A stretch of 64,000 nucleotides of DNA from Gamsiella multidivaricata (taxonomy: Eukaryota > Mortierellomycota > Mortierellomycetes > Mortierellales > Mortierellaceae). Of this stretch, positions 22,868 to 32,872 are shown piece after piece; position 1 is the stretch's first letter; the number at the start of each line of letters is the position of its first letter. A program made the translations under genes and the position numbers. The stretch is from the NCBI RefSeq assembly GCF_025024155.1, contig NW_026251774.1:1-64000 (forward strand). The letters run 5' to 3'. The notes under the pieces were generated by a model. It was not told where the DNA came from and did no database searches. It was given only the letters and a program-made list of their open reading frames with translations.

Positions 22868-24743
22868 TTGTATGGCTCTGTAGAAAGGAGGGGAGTGTGG
22901 AGAGAGAAGGAGGGGAGTGGGGGTTAAGGTGTGGCAAAGAGGCAAAGAGGCAAAGAGGAGGAGGAAAAGGGAGTTGCTGTGCTTTTGAAAGGAAGTGGAA
23001 GTAGATGAAGAGGAGAGAGAGAAAGAGTGAGTGAGTGAGTGAGGAAAGGTGGAGTGGAGAAGAGAGAAGAGAGAGAGTGGCTGTGGGGGGAGGAGAGAGA
23101 CAGAGAAATGGAGCGGTGTGGAGTGGAGAAATAAAGAAATGAAGGGAGGGAGGGTGCAATTAGTGAAGTGGATATAATTATTCGGTCAAGAATGCTGCTG
23201 CTGCATGCACGACCAGGATAAGAAAAGAGAGAAAAAGGGAAAAAAAAGAGAGAGCAGCAACCAAGGCAAAGGGAAGGGAAAGAAAAGAGACGAGAGAAGA
23301 AAGAGGGAAAAGAGACAAGAAGAGGGAAAAAGAGAGACGAGAGAGGTGGAAATGAACAACAACAACAACAACAACAAAGACATCTCCCCCCCCCCGTATA
23401 GCAGAGTCGAGCAGAGTCGAGCAGCGTCGAGCAGAGACGAGAGACAGACACGAGGAATAATATGACGTCCTTGCAACACAACGCATCCTTTTCGCAGTGT
23501 CGGTGTCTGTCTTTGTCTCTGTCTCAGCCTGGCATGTGAAAGCGGGGTAGAGTCCAGTCCATAGTCCATGTGGTGCAAGGTGCAAGGTGCAAGGGGACAA
23601 CGAGACAAAGAACCTTTTGTACCTCGCTTGTACCTCTGTTGTACATGCACACACTCTGTACACCTTGCAAAGAAGAGCAAGGGAGCGGGCTCCCCGTGCA
23701 ACCAGGGGCGTAGGAGCATGTATGTATCTCTCCAAGCCAGACCACTCCCTTCCATTTCATGTGCTGAACCATAACCATGCACACCCCACATCCACAACCA
23801 CATCCATCGACTACATCTAGTCCACATACTCAGTCCACGCTAGACCACATCCCCACTGCACTGCAGTCTGCTATGATGAAAAAAAAAAAATGCCATGATG
23901 AAAAATAGTATGGCATATGCGCTAGACTACCAGATCTATCTTGCAGACAGCATGCTGTCTTGCAGCGCCTAGCCTACTTTGCACCACACATTTACCGGGT
24001 CTTCCGTGTCCTCTTGTCCCCCCACCCTGGCCTATTTCGATCAGGTCGACGATGCATGCACAAGATCGACAACCGTTGATGAACTTTTTATTTTTGTCTG
24101 CAGCTGTGTATGGCCCGCTGACTAGACTACCTCATCTCGGATTTTGTGATTTGCGATGGGCCCACGAGAGAGGGAAAATAAATAGCCTGAATGTACGTGC
24201 TAAAGTGTGCGTACGTGCGTGCTATTCAGGCCAAACCTTCATTTTGCACGTTTTTTTGTTTTTCTCTTTTTTATCCTCCGGCCAACGGCTTTCCAGCCGC
24301 AAGTAAATAAAGGATTGTGTAATTCCAAACAGAGTGCAGCAGTCAGTCAGCACATGGGAGCGGGCAGTGCAGCAATGTCCAACGGCTAATCCCGATCAAG
24401 CGGCGGGCCTCTTCTTTCAAAGGGGGGGCGAGCGGTCATCAACTAAGCATTATTGTAGTGCTGTAGTGCTGTAGTGCTGTAGTGCTGTAGTGCTGCAGTC
24501 GCTGTAGTCGCTGTAGTCGCTGTAGTCGCTGCTCTCCCTACTCCCACGCAGTTGATAGAAAAACGCATCGGCAGCGGAGCGGAAGTCGAAATAAAAAGCT
24601 GATAATGCTTCCTGTTCCATTTCAACCTCCGAACAGGATCCGTATATAACTCGACTCCTACCCCCACCAATTTCCCTTCTCTCTTCTTTTTTCCTCATCC
24701 ATTCCGTTCCCCCCTCTCCACTCACTCACTCTTTTAAACCGTC
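22868..24743. other. Long intergenic region with simple repeats
   Basis: This divergent promoter region separates the CRAL-TRIO and MLRQ genes. It contains purine-rich sequence on the plus strand (22,870-23,350), an (AAC)n run near 23,353-23,378, an imperfect GAGCAG/GTCGA repeat at 23,402-23,440, and the short tandem array described separately at 24,450-24,535. A TATATAA lies near 24,643, about 100 bp upstream of the MLRQ gene. Long pyrimidine-strand ORFs here are low-complexity shadows. Confidence 0.5.
24450..24535. repeat. Tandem 9-bp arrays (GTAGTGCT and GTAGTCGCT types)
   Basis: Five copies of a TGTAGTGC-type unit are followed directly by four copies of a CTGTAGTCG-type unit. The second type looks derived from the first by one substitution. 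The array lies about 210-290 bp upstream of the MLRQ gene start. Confidence 0.8.
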
Positions 24744-25426
24744 ATGTCCTCTGCTGCTGCCAACGCTGCCAAGAAGGCACCCACTTTCCTCCAGACCTGG
24801 TTCCGTGTCGAGGTCATCCCCATCTACGCCGTCCTCGGTGTTGCTTGCGGTGGTGCTGGTAAGTTTCTCTCTCCTTCCTTTGTCTCACACAGCACACCGT
24901 CAACACAATATCGCAATACACCTGCAGTGTCTTAAACACATACCACTTCTTGGTCCTGCAGTGCTTCCCTCTGTGCCTGTAGCGGATTGTTGATTACTAT
25001 TATTTTTCTCGATCTGATTACGAGCTGTGTTCATCATCCCTTGCCTACCCCTCTTTTCCCCCCTTTGTCCCTGTGTCTCTGTCTGTGCGTATGGTGTACC
25101 TGAATTTTTGTTGTTGTTCATCTCAATACGGAAAGGGATTTTACGGGATCGGGTCCAAGCATCTATTTTTGGCCAATGATCACTACTCCTTTCATCAGCC
25201 CTAGACAAAAAAGTAACCCGACTGACAATCCCCCCCAACCCTTGTTTTTTTTCACGATTACATAGCCTGGTACGTCACCCGCCTCGCCCGTGGTCCCGAT
25301 GTCACCTGGGATCGCAAGAACAACCCCCACCCCTGGTTGCACATTGACCAGGACACCCAGCTCAAGCTCATGACCGTCAAGGAGGGCCAGGGCTTCACCA
25401 AGACCTACTCCCGCGACCGTCTGTAA
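24744..25426 (+). CDS. MLRQ/B12D family respiratory-chain subunit (NDUFA4-like)
   Basis: Exons 24,744-24,858 and 25,266-25,426 join in phase 1 across a 407-bp GTAAGT...TAG intron to give 91 residues. The small protein has one membrane span (EVIPIYAVLGVACGGAGAWYVTRLA). The family signature follows it (RGPDVTWDRKNNPHPW). The related human NDUFA4 was first assigned to complex I and later to cytochrome c oxidase. The fungal protein should sit in the mitochondrial inner membrane; which complex it joins is not shown by sequence. The long intron and the GC-rich, strongly biased codon use suggest high expression. Confidence 0.9.
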
Positions 25427-26009
25427 AGCGCCCGCAACAACAACAACAACAACACACACACACAATTACCCAAGGAAACGGTGTCTTTTGGTCGAACGAA
25501 GGATGGAAAGGAGGAGGAACGGGTTGATGTGAAGGAAGGAAAGGAAGGGGGGGCAAGATTGAGGAAAGAACCTCTTTTGCGAGGTAGTACTTCGAAGGAG
25601 TTAGTCTTGGATCTACGACCTTGATCAAGCCGAATGAGACGAACAGGATACATTTCCCCAGAGTGCTACCGACACAAACTACTTTCTCAACATACCTCTT
25701 TCCCTCCTTTTTTTTCTGGATGCCCTCTTTTGCCCTCGTTCTCTCTCTCTTTCTCTCTCTTTCGTTTGATATCTTTCACCGTATCCTGGGCAATCATTCG
25801 CACACCATCATAGCACAAAATAGATGAACCTGTACTTTTAACCGGTCCTTAGTTATATAACCAAAAAAATATATATTCATAAACGCTGCCCTGCAGGAAG
25901 CAAACAAAAAAAAAAAAAAATCGCTGCTACATATTATTTTTCTTTTCATTTCCTCAAACCATTCCCAGAATGAAGACCAGAATGGGATGTTCTTCTTGTC
26001 AGGACTAGC

Positions 26010-26058
<49 letters not shown>

Positions 26059-26350
26059 CCAGTTCTCTGTGCTGTGTGCCGTTTTTTGTTCCAGATTCAT
26101 CATGATTTCAGGAACATAGTTCGTTCTTGTTACCTGAGACCAAAAGAAGAAAAAACATAAAAACATAAAGAGCTGCTCTTCCAGAAGCAGTTGGCGTCTT
26201 TGTGTGTGTCTTCTACCCTTTCGATGTGAACATGGTGTGTATGCCTTCTGTCGACCCCTATTTTCATTCTTTTATTCTTTTATTGGAGTCATCCATGGGG
26301 TTGTTTTTTTTTTTCTTTTTTCGGATCTAGATGGCTAGATGGCTAGATGG
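25427..26350. other. Intergenic, convergent 3' ends with (GA)n
   Basis: An (ACA)n run lies just after the MLRQ stop (about 25,435-25,463) and a (GA)n run at about 26,010-26,055. CTAGATGG units near 26,328-26,358 repeat into the stop codon of the next gene. No gene is seen. Confidence 0.45.
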
Positions 26351-28882
26351 CTAGATGGCTTCAGCTGCTCTCTCCTCCTCAGCAACCATGACCGGCTGTT
26401 GAGCATCCTTCATACCCGCGTTATTCGCTGCAAACCAACTCATCCTCCTGAACGGCTTCTGCCACTTCCCGGCCTCCGGCATCATCGTCGGGGTCGTCGG
26501 CGTCGCTGTCGGTGACACCACCGTCGCAGCCGTCGACACACTGCTCGACAAGCTCATCTCGGACGTCGAGATCGACAACGCAGGGGTCCGAGCTCCGGAT
26601 CCGAACATCGAGGTCGAATGATCGTGCATCCCATCGTCCGATAAAGACATCGACTGCCGTGACTCTGGCATCGGAGGAAGCGTCGACAGCGCTCCCTTGG
26701 TCGAGGGCATCATCGTCCGCCGGTTCTGAGCAGAAGCGGGCGTCGCGTTCGACTCACTCACATACCGTCCATGAGCCGTACCCCTCAGATGCGACACTCC
26801 CGAGGTCCCGATCGTCTGTCGGCGCTGGTGGCGTTCCTGTGCAGCACCGGCGCCCAGTGTCCTGTGTCGTTGGAGTTGCTGGCGCGTAAAGGGCTGTTCA
26901 AACGTCGTCAGCTGCTCGTACTCCATCGACGGTCGGTGTTCTTGGTACACGGTCGCATAATCTCCAGAGGACTGACTCGTCCGTGGAGAGTCCTCGATCG
27001 CGACTCCCTCCTGGAAGGACGCCAGATCATTCGTGCTATCGTCCTCAGAACTACTGCGGGTCGAGCTCTTGCCCGATGCAGTTGGTTGTGGTGGTGCGGG
27101 CTTGGACCATGAGAATATTGACAGCACGGACTGTGAACGCGGGCGGTTGGGCTCCTTCTTCTCGGGCCTCTTCTCTTCCTTCTTCGAATCCGTGTCGGAG
27201 CCGCTGTTGGTGCTGTTGATGCTGCCAGCGCCTCCGTTGCTCCTGATCGCTTGAGACTTGATGACAGATGGCGGCGATGCCGGCGCGGCTCCACGTCCCG
27301 GACTGTAATCCGCCGCGAGGACCGAGGTCAACATGGGTCGCTCCATGATGCGGGACAGAATCTTGGTGATGTACAGGTTGAGCGCCTTGTTTTCCTCCTT
27401 CAGCGTCTTGTTCTCATCGACCAGGGATTCCATCGACCGCTCTGGTGGGAATTGATTGAAGGCCCGACCGAGTTCGTCCGCAAGGTTGACGGAGCCATTG
27501 CTGCTGCCCGTGCCTGAAAGATCGTCATCATAGCCCGTGCTCTATTTCCCCATGACATAACAAACAAACAAACAGGCGTAAATAAAGGAGCGTCAGAAAT
27601 GAAAAACTTCTGTGCGTCAGCTCCGCATGTCGGAAACCACATCACGTAATGAAGGGGGTGAGGGGATCATCAGAATGTCGAGCAAAACGAGCTCCCCCTT
27701 TGGACCTTTTTTTTCATACATACCTTCATGATGCTTGTCTGCATAAACTCGCCATTCATCGACTTTTCATGCAACAAGAGTTGATAACTCTCATTTTCCT
27801 CCATCAGGCCTCTGTTCAGCTCGCGCGCCTGAGAAATCTCTGCCTGGAGCTCTGTTTCCCGAAGACTGGCGTTGTGCTGGCGTTCGATCAGGTCCTGGTT
27901 CATGGTCAGGATCTGCTGTCGAAGTTCGGAAATCATCCTTTCGTTCGCTCTCAGTGCTCTCGTGTGGACGGCAGTGTTCTCTGCGATCTGCTGTTGAATC
28001 TGCGGAGGCAGAGCATCTACTGGCTCTTTGTCCCTTTCCTGTCGGTCCTCCTCTGCTTCAATAAAATAATTCCAATTAATGCGCCAATAATGCCAATAAT
28101 GCCAATGCAATGAGCAGGAGTATAATTAGCACGAGGTATAGACTATCGGAGGAAAATAAATAAAAAAAAAAAAAGTATTTCTTATTACAATCTGCTTGCT
28201 TACCTTTTGCGGGTGCCTGAACAATGAGCGGCCTCGTTGCAAACTTGAGGCTCCGTGTCAGTTCCGCCTCACGTTCCATCCACAGGGCTCTTTCCCGCTC
28301 CAATGCAGCATTGTTCTGTTCCAGCTGGCGTTCACTATCCTTCCTGGCCCTCAACAACCGTTGGGACTCTCTCCGGGCCTCCGCCAGGTTCTGATCGAGT
28401 TCATAAATCTGGTTCTCAAGTCGGGCCTCGTTGTTCCTCGCAGAATTGATTTCCTGTTGTGCTAGGGCGTTTTTCTGTACAAGAACAAGGTTTTCGTTTA
28501 GCAATTCTGTTGCAGTCGCGGCCTGCTGTTGCTGCTGCTGTTGTTGTTGTTGCTGCTGCAGACGGTTATATTCCTGAAGAGATTCCATGGGACTGCCGGT
28601 ACTGAGGACGGTCTTTGTTGTGAATGCTGCTGCAGCGGCTGCGGTGGTTGCCGCGGATGTTGCTGGTTTGCTGAGACAGAACGAACCGGAGCCATTCATG
28701 GGAGATGGCTTGAGTGAAGAAAAATGAGAGGAAGACTGTTCATGCTCCCAGTCAAGGGATGGTGGTCCGCGTCGGATACGGTCAGAGTCCGTCGACAGAG
28801 GAGGACCGAACATGGAGGAGTTGGGCGAGTCGGGCTCACAAGACTCGCCATTTCTGCCATGCTTTGACATCCGCACACTCAT
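26351..28882 (-). CDS. Coiled-coil protein, unrecognised
   Basis: Exons 28,204-28,882, 27,724-28,055 and 26,351-27,541 join to 733 residues. The last acceptor was chosen at 27,542 because it keeps phase and yields STGYDDDLSGTGSSNGSV. A nearer CAG acceptor breaks the frame. The N terminus is Ser/Pro-rich. A polyglutamine run (about residue 114-125) leads into coiled coil to about 360 (ARRESQRLLRARKDSERQLE, EKSMNGEF region) and a short coil at about 365-400 (LVDENKTLKEENKALNLYI). The rest is Ser/Thr-rich and basic, ending near KWQKPFRRMSWF. No catalytic domain is visible, so a scaffold or cytoskeletal adaptor role is only a guess. The start at 28,882 could instead be the ATG at 28,870. Confidence 0.85.
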
Positions 28883-30840
28883 TAGAATAAAAAAAAATCT
28901 TCTTTTCACTCTTCTCTCCCTCCTTTCAAATAATGCGACAAAAAACGTTGATAGAAAAAAAAAAAAGAGTAGATAAAAACGAACGCCGTCAGGTAGTCAG
29001 GTAGCCAGGGACGAAATACGAGATAGAAGAAAAGGCGGGGTTTGCAGGAAGGGCGAGGAGTAATCGGGCGATAAAGAATGAAAAGAAAGGAAAAAAAAAA
29101 AAAGGAAATAGAGATAGAGCGAAAGAGGAGAGAGATGAACAAGGGAGCATCTCCTCCTCTACACCAACACGAACTCGAACAACACCAATAATACCCCCAA
29201 AAAAATGCTAATGCCGCTGCCGTTGCTGCTGTCAATGGTGGTGGTAGTGGTGATGGTGGTGCTGGCGATGGTGTTATCTGCTCCATTGTCCTGTCCTTTT
29301 GTCCATTGTTCTTTTTACCCTTAAAAAAAAGCAATGCTGTCTCCTGTCAATGATGTCCTGTTCCTTTTTTACATATGTGCTGCATGTGATATATGAACAA
29401 AATAAGTCCACTCCGTCTTTTTTTTTTGGGACCAACCCAAAACCAACTTACCCTGTGGGCCAAATCAAGCGATCGCATGGTGGAGATCAGGATCTATTCA
29501 AAAAAAACCAGAAATGCAAAGTAACGAACGCGGGATGAGTCAAGCGGCACTTGGTCTTCGACCACTCGCCACCAATGGTATGACTACAATAACCTATCAT
29601 AGAGGGGCGTGTTGCTGTGGGTTTCTTTTTTCTTTTCTTTTTTCTTGTGCCACGATAATGTTCATTGTGACCCCATTCATGTTCCCCCCTCCTTTCAGTC
29701 CGTCAGTCTGCTTCAGCTCAGCTACTGTTGCATTCATTGCGAAATGAATTCATTGGTCTTACTTCATCCGGATCCCCATGGTCGTTGGAGTCGAATGTCA
29801 TTGGTGCTGGCGAAACGTTGGTTCAGGTCGAAATATGATAATAGGTGGTATGTAGGTGTGCAGATGTGCAGTGGATGTAAAGCAAAGTGAAATAAAGTAA
29901 CAAGAAAGAAAAGAAAAAAAGAAAAAAAGGACAACAACGGTTCAAGGCCGTTCAATGGTTCGAGGACGAGGAATTGAGAGTGAGAGTGAGCGTTGGAGGA
30001 GGCGAAGAAGAGGAAGAGAGCGCGCGATAGAGAGCCTTTTTTCCTGCTGCCGCCTTTTTTGCTAATTTTCCGTACGACGATAGTGCTCCACTGATAAAGA
30101 AAGGTGGGTGTGCAAGTAAGAAGGTGAGAGGAAGATAAAGAGAGCTGGAGAAAGAAGAGGAGGGGTCTGGATGCGATGATGCTTGGCTGGATATCAAAGG
30201 AATGCTGGATTAAAAAAAAAAAACCACTATGCTGTAGCCCGACATGCCTCGTGGCCCCCCGAGCTTTCCCCCTTCTCCTGACTCCGTTGTTGATGATGCC
30301 GATAGTTTGTCGTTGCTGTTTGTTTGTTTGTGGATGCCAACGAACGTTGAGTGTATTTTTGGACCATATGCCATGGGTAAGCATGAGGATAGGTCTGTTG
30401 GCATTGGCATTGACATCGGGGGTTAGTGCCCTTTGGCAGAGATGCTTCGCCTAAGAGTACGCCCAACTGCTGCATTGTTTCTTTGTGTAATGCATCGCAT
30501 TCCTTCCACTGCCATGATCCCTCCCCCATAGTCGTTTCGGTCACTATTTCCTTCATTGTTTGAACTACTGAGGCAACTGCTCCATCGGGCTATGTTATCG
30601 TATCGTTGTCGATTCGATAGTTGGATGCACAGGTGCGGAAAGACCGTTTCGCAATAGCCGCTGCAAAGTGGAATAAAGAAAAAAAAGCAACTTCAAGCAT
30701 GCTGTTTGGGCCCATTCTCCTCCATTTCAGACTGTGCGATTTCCCTATTCAAATACCAACCAAACCAAACTCGTCTTCGTTTTGCGGATCGCATCTTCCG
30801 CAATACCCTCATTTCATTTCTTTTTTTCTTTGACTCTCCC
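28883..30840. other. Divergent intergenic region
   Basis: This ~1.95-kb spacer lies between the coiled-coil gene (minus) and UAP1 (plus). It holds A- and T-runs and a GGTGGTG-rich patch near 29,233-29,270. The long minus-strand ORF at 29,764-30,384 is pyrimidine-biased with no domain and is not supported. The UAP1 frame is open back to 30,706, but that upstream part looks like leader. Confidence 0.4.
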
Positions 30841-32388
30841 ATGATTCAAGACAATACGAGGGTAGCGGCAGTACGAGAGCGATACAAGGCTGCAGGACAG
30901 GACCACGTCTTCACCTTCTGGGACGAGCTCTCAGAGCGGGAGCGGGAGTCGTTTCTCCTCCAGCTCGAATCCTTCGACCCCGTTGCGCTTAATATCACCT
31001 ACGCCCAAGCGACTGCTTTTTCCAAGAATACCGTCATCTTTGCAGACCTCTCACCGTTGGATCCGAGCGAGGTCCAGTCTACATTAACGGCAACCTCTGA
31101 AGAAAAGGACGAATGGTACACCCTAGGAATGAAGGCGATCGCTAATAACCAGGCTGCGGTCATTCTGTTGGCAGGAGGGCAAGGTACTCGTCTGGGCTCA
31201 ATGCTCCCCAAAGGCTGCTACCCCGACATTGGACTTCCCTCTCACAAGACGCTCTTTCAGATCCAGGCAGAGCGAATTTTTAAGCTTCAGGAACTGGCCA
31301 GGATGGACAGAGCAAAGAGGAGCGGTCAATCTCTTGATTCCGTCCCACCTGTGGTGGTCCCATGGTGCATCATGACCTCTGGATCAACGCGACACCAGGC
31401 AGAAGTTTTTTTACGAGAGCAGGACTACTTTGGGCTGTCGGCGGACAATATCATCATTTTTGAGCAGGGCGTCATTCCTTGCTTCGATAAAGAGGGTAAA
31501 TTCCTGCTGGACCAAAAGAACACGATTGCGACTTCGCCCAACGGCAACGGAGGACTTTATTGGGCCCTGCGCCGCGAGGGTGTCCTGGACGAGCTGGCGA
31601 AAAGAGGCGTCCGTTACGCGCACTGCTATTCTGTCGATAATATCCTCATCAAGATTGGAGATCCTATCGGCATCGGCCATGCATTGGAGACAGGAGCGGA
31701 CGTCACCGCCAAAGCCATGCCCAAGACCAGGGCTACTGAACCATTGGGAATGATCTGCCGATTGGGAGGGAAGATCAAGGTGGTCGAGTACTCGGAGATG
31801 GATCCGGGGCTCGCGGCGCTCATCGACGACCGAACGGGCGAATCTGTCTACCGCACAGGCTATATCTGCAACCAGATCTGTTCACTAGACCTTCTTCAAA
31901 AGATATCCGGGATTTTGCAGAACAAGGGCCAGGATACATTGCCCTATCACCCCGCACTCAAAAGGATTCCACATGTTGATCTCCGCACGGGTCTCTTCGT
32001 CCATCCAGAGAAGCCGAATGGCGTCAAACTGGAGTTGTTCATCTTTGATGTCTTTCCGTTAGCAGAACGATTCGCGTGTTTAGAGGTCGAGCGATCCAGA
32101 GAATTCTCGCCAATGAAGAACGCGACCGGACTGGACTCGCCGAGTACATGCAGGAGGGATCTGGAGCGACTGCATATACGATGGATTGGAGAAGCAGGCG
32201 GACATGTGGAGGGCAAAGCTATCGAGCAAGTAACAGATACGAACGGAGCCGCCGTTGAGGCGAGGATTGGGTTCGAGATTGGACCGCGTCTTAGTTATGC
32301 GGGCGAGGGGCTTGAGTGGGTCAAGGGCAAGACGATTCGTGCAGGCGCTCTGGAGAGTCGTGATGATGCTCTGTTCATCAAGCACTAA
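30841..32388 (+). CDS. UAP1: UDP-N-acetylglucosamine pyrophosphorylase
   Basis: This intronless gene encodes 515 residues, near the usual 480-520. It converts GlcNAc-1-phosphate and UTP to UDP-GlcNAc, the precursor of chitin, N-glycans and GPI anchors, in the cytosol. Family signatures in order are LLAGGQGTRLGSMLPKG (nucleotide binding), IMTSGSTRHQ, NGNGGLYWALRREGVLDEL (uridine/GlcNAc site), CYSVDNILIKIGDPI, VVEYSEM, KPNGVKLELFIFDVFPLAE and REFSPMKNATGLDSP. The start at 30,841 was chosen because homology to the family's N-terminal helix (RYKAAGQDHVFTFWDELSE) begins there. An in-frame upstream GTG/ATG region would add 45 residues of non-family sequence. Confidence 0.95.
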   Translation: MIQDNTRVAAVRERYKAAGQDHVFTFWDELSERERESFLLQLESFDPVALNITYAQATAFSKNTVIFADLSPLDPSEVQSTLTATSEEKDEWYTLGMKAIANNQAAVILLAGGQGTRLGSMLPKGCYPDIGLPSHKTLFQIQAERIFKLQELARMDRAKRSGQSLDSVPPVVVPWCIMTSGSTRHQAEVFLREQDYFGLSADNIIIFEQGVIPCFDKEGKFLLDQKNTIATSPNGNGGLYWALRREGVLDELAKRGVRYAHCYSVDNILIKIGDPIGIGHALETGADVTAKAMPKTRATEPLGMICRLGGKIKVVEYSEMDPGLAALIDDRTGESVYRTGYICNQICSLDLLQKISGILQNKGQDTLPYHPALKRIPHVDLRTGLFVHPEKPNGVKLELFIFDVFPLAERFACLEVERSREFSPMKNATGLDSPSTCRRDLERLHIRWIGEAGGHVEGKAIEQVTDTNGAAVEARIGFEIGPRLSYAGEGLEWVKGKTIRAGALESRDDALFIKH

Positions 32389-32783
32389 ACCATTACTTCT
32401 TTTCTTTTTTTTTGTAATAAAACAGCACTTCCATTCTCTCTCTCTCTCTCGCAAAAAAAAAAAAAAAAAAAAAAAAAGAAAAAGAAAAGAGAGAGAGAGA
32501 GAGCAAATAGAACGCGCTCCTTCGCTACTGCTGAGGTTGCTGCGCTTCTCAATGCTTGATAATTTTGGGCGCGCGCGTGTCAAGTTTCCTTTATTCCTCT
32601 CTCCTCTCTCTCTCTCTTATCCTTTTGACAAGACATGCACCGTGCAGTAAAGGATCGTACGCCTGTAAATGTGCATTTAAAGAATAAATTGCACTTATAA
32701 AAAGCTGACATTCAAACATGCACTTAGAGAAGAGTTTAATTTAAAATATATTATGAATAATAGACCCGAAAATTATCTAAAAA
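32389..32783. other. Intergenic, UAP1 3' end to tRNA
   Basis: The stretch has a (CT)n, A-run (about 32,454-32,477) and (GA)n sequence that together can fold back on themselves. AATAAA near 32,417 fits a UAP1 polyadenylation signal. No gene is seen. Confidence 0.4.
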
Positions 32784-32854
32784 GCGTGGTTGGTTTAGTG
32801 GTATAATTACCGCCTGCCACGCGGTAGACCCGGGTTCGATTCCCGGACCACGCA
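32784..32854 (+). tRNA. tRNA-Gly (anticodon GCC)
   Basis: The 71-nt cloverleaf is complete. The acceptor GCGTGGT pairs with ACCACGC, followed by discriminator A. The D arm contains TAGTGG, the internal A-box region. The anticodon stem ACCGC/GCGGT encloses a loop with GCC at 32,816-32,818. The T arm is CCCGG-GTTCGAT-CCGG. No intron is present. A TTTT stretch about 7 bp downstream fits a Pol III terminator. A transposon terminus begins about 18 bp after the gene. Confidence 0.97.
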
Positions 32855-32872
32855 TTATTCTTTTACCTTTGG

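Noticed and set aside
22924..23827. Overlapping Ser/Leu/Phe- and Cys-rich minus-strand ORFs
   Set aside because: They are translations of CT-rich intergenic sequence, with no start context, domain or splice support.
30706..30840. 45-residue N-terminal extension of UAP1
   Set aside because: The family's homology starts at the 30,841 ATG; the upstream part is pyrimidine-rich leader-like sequence without family similarity.
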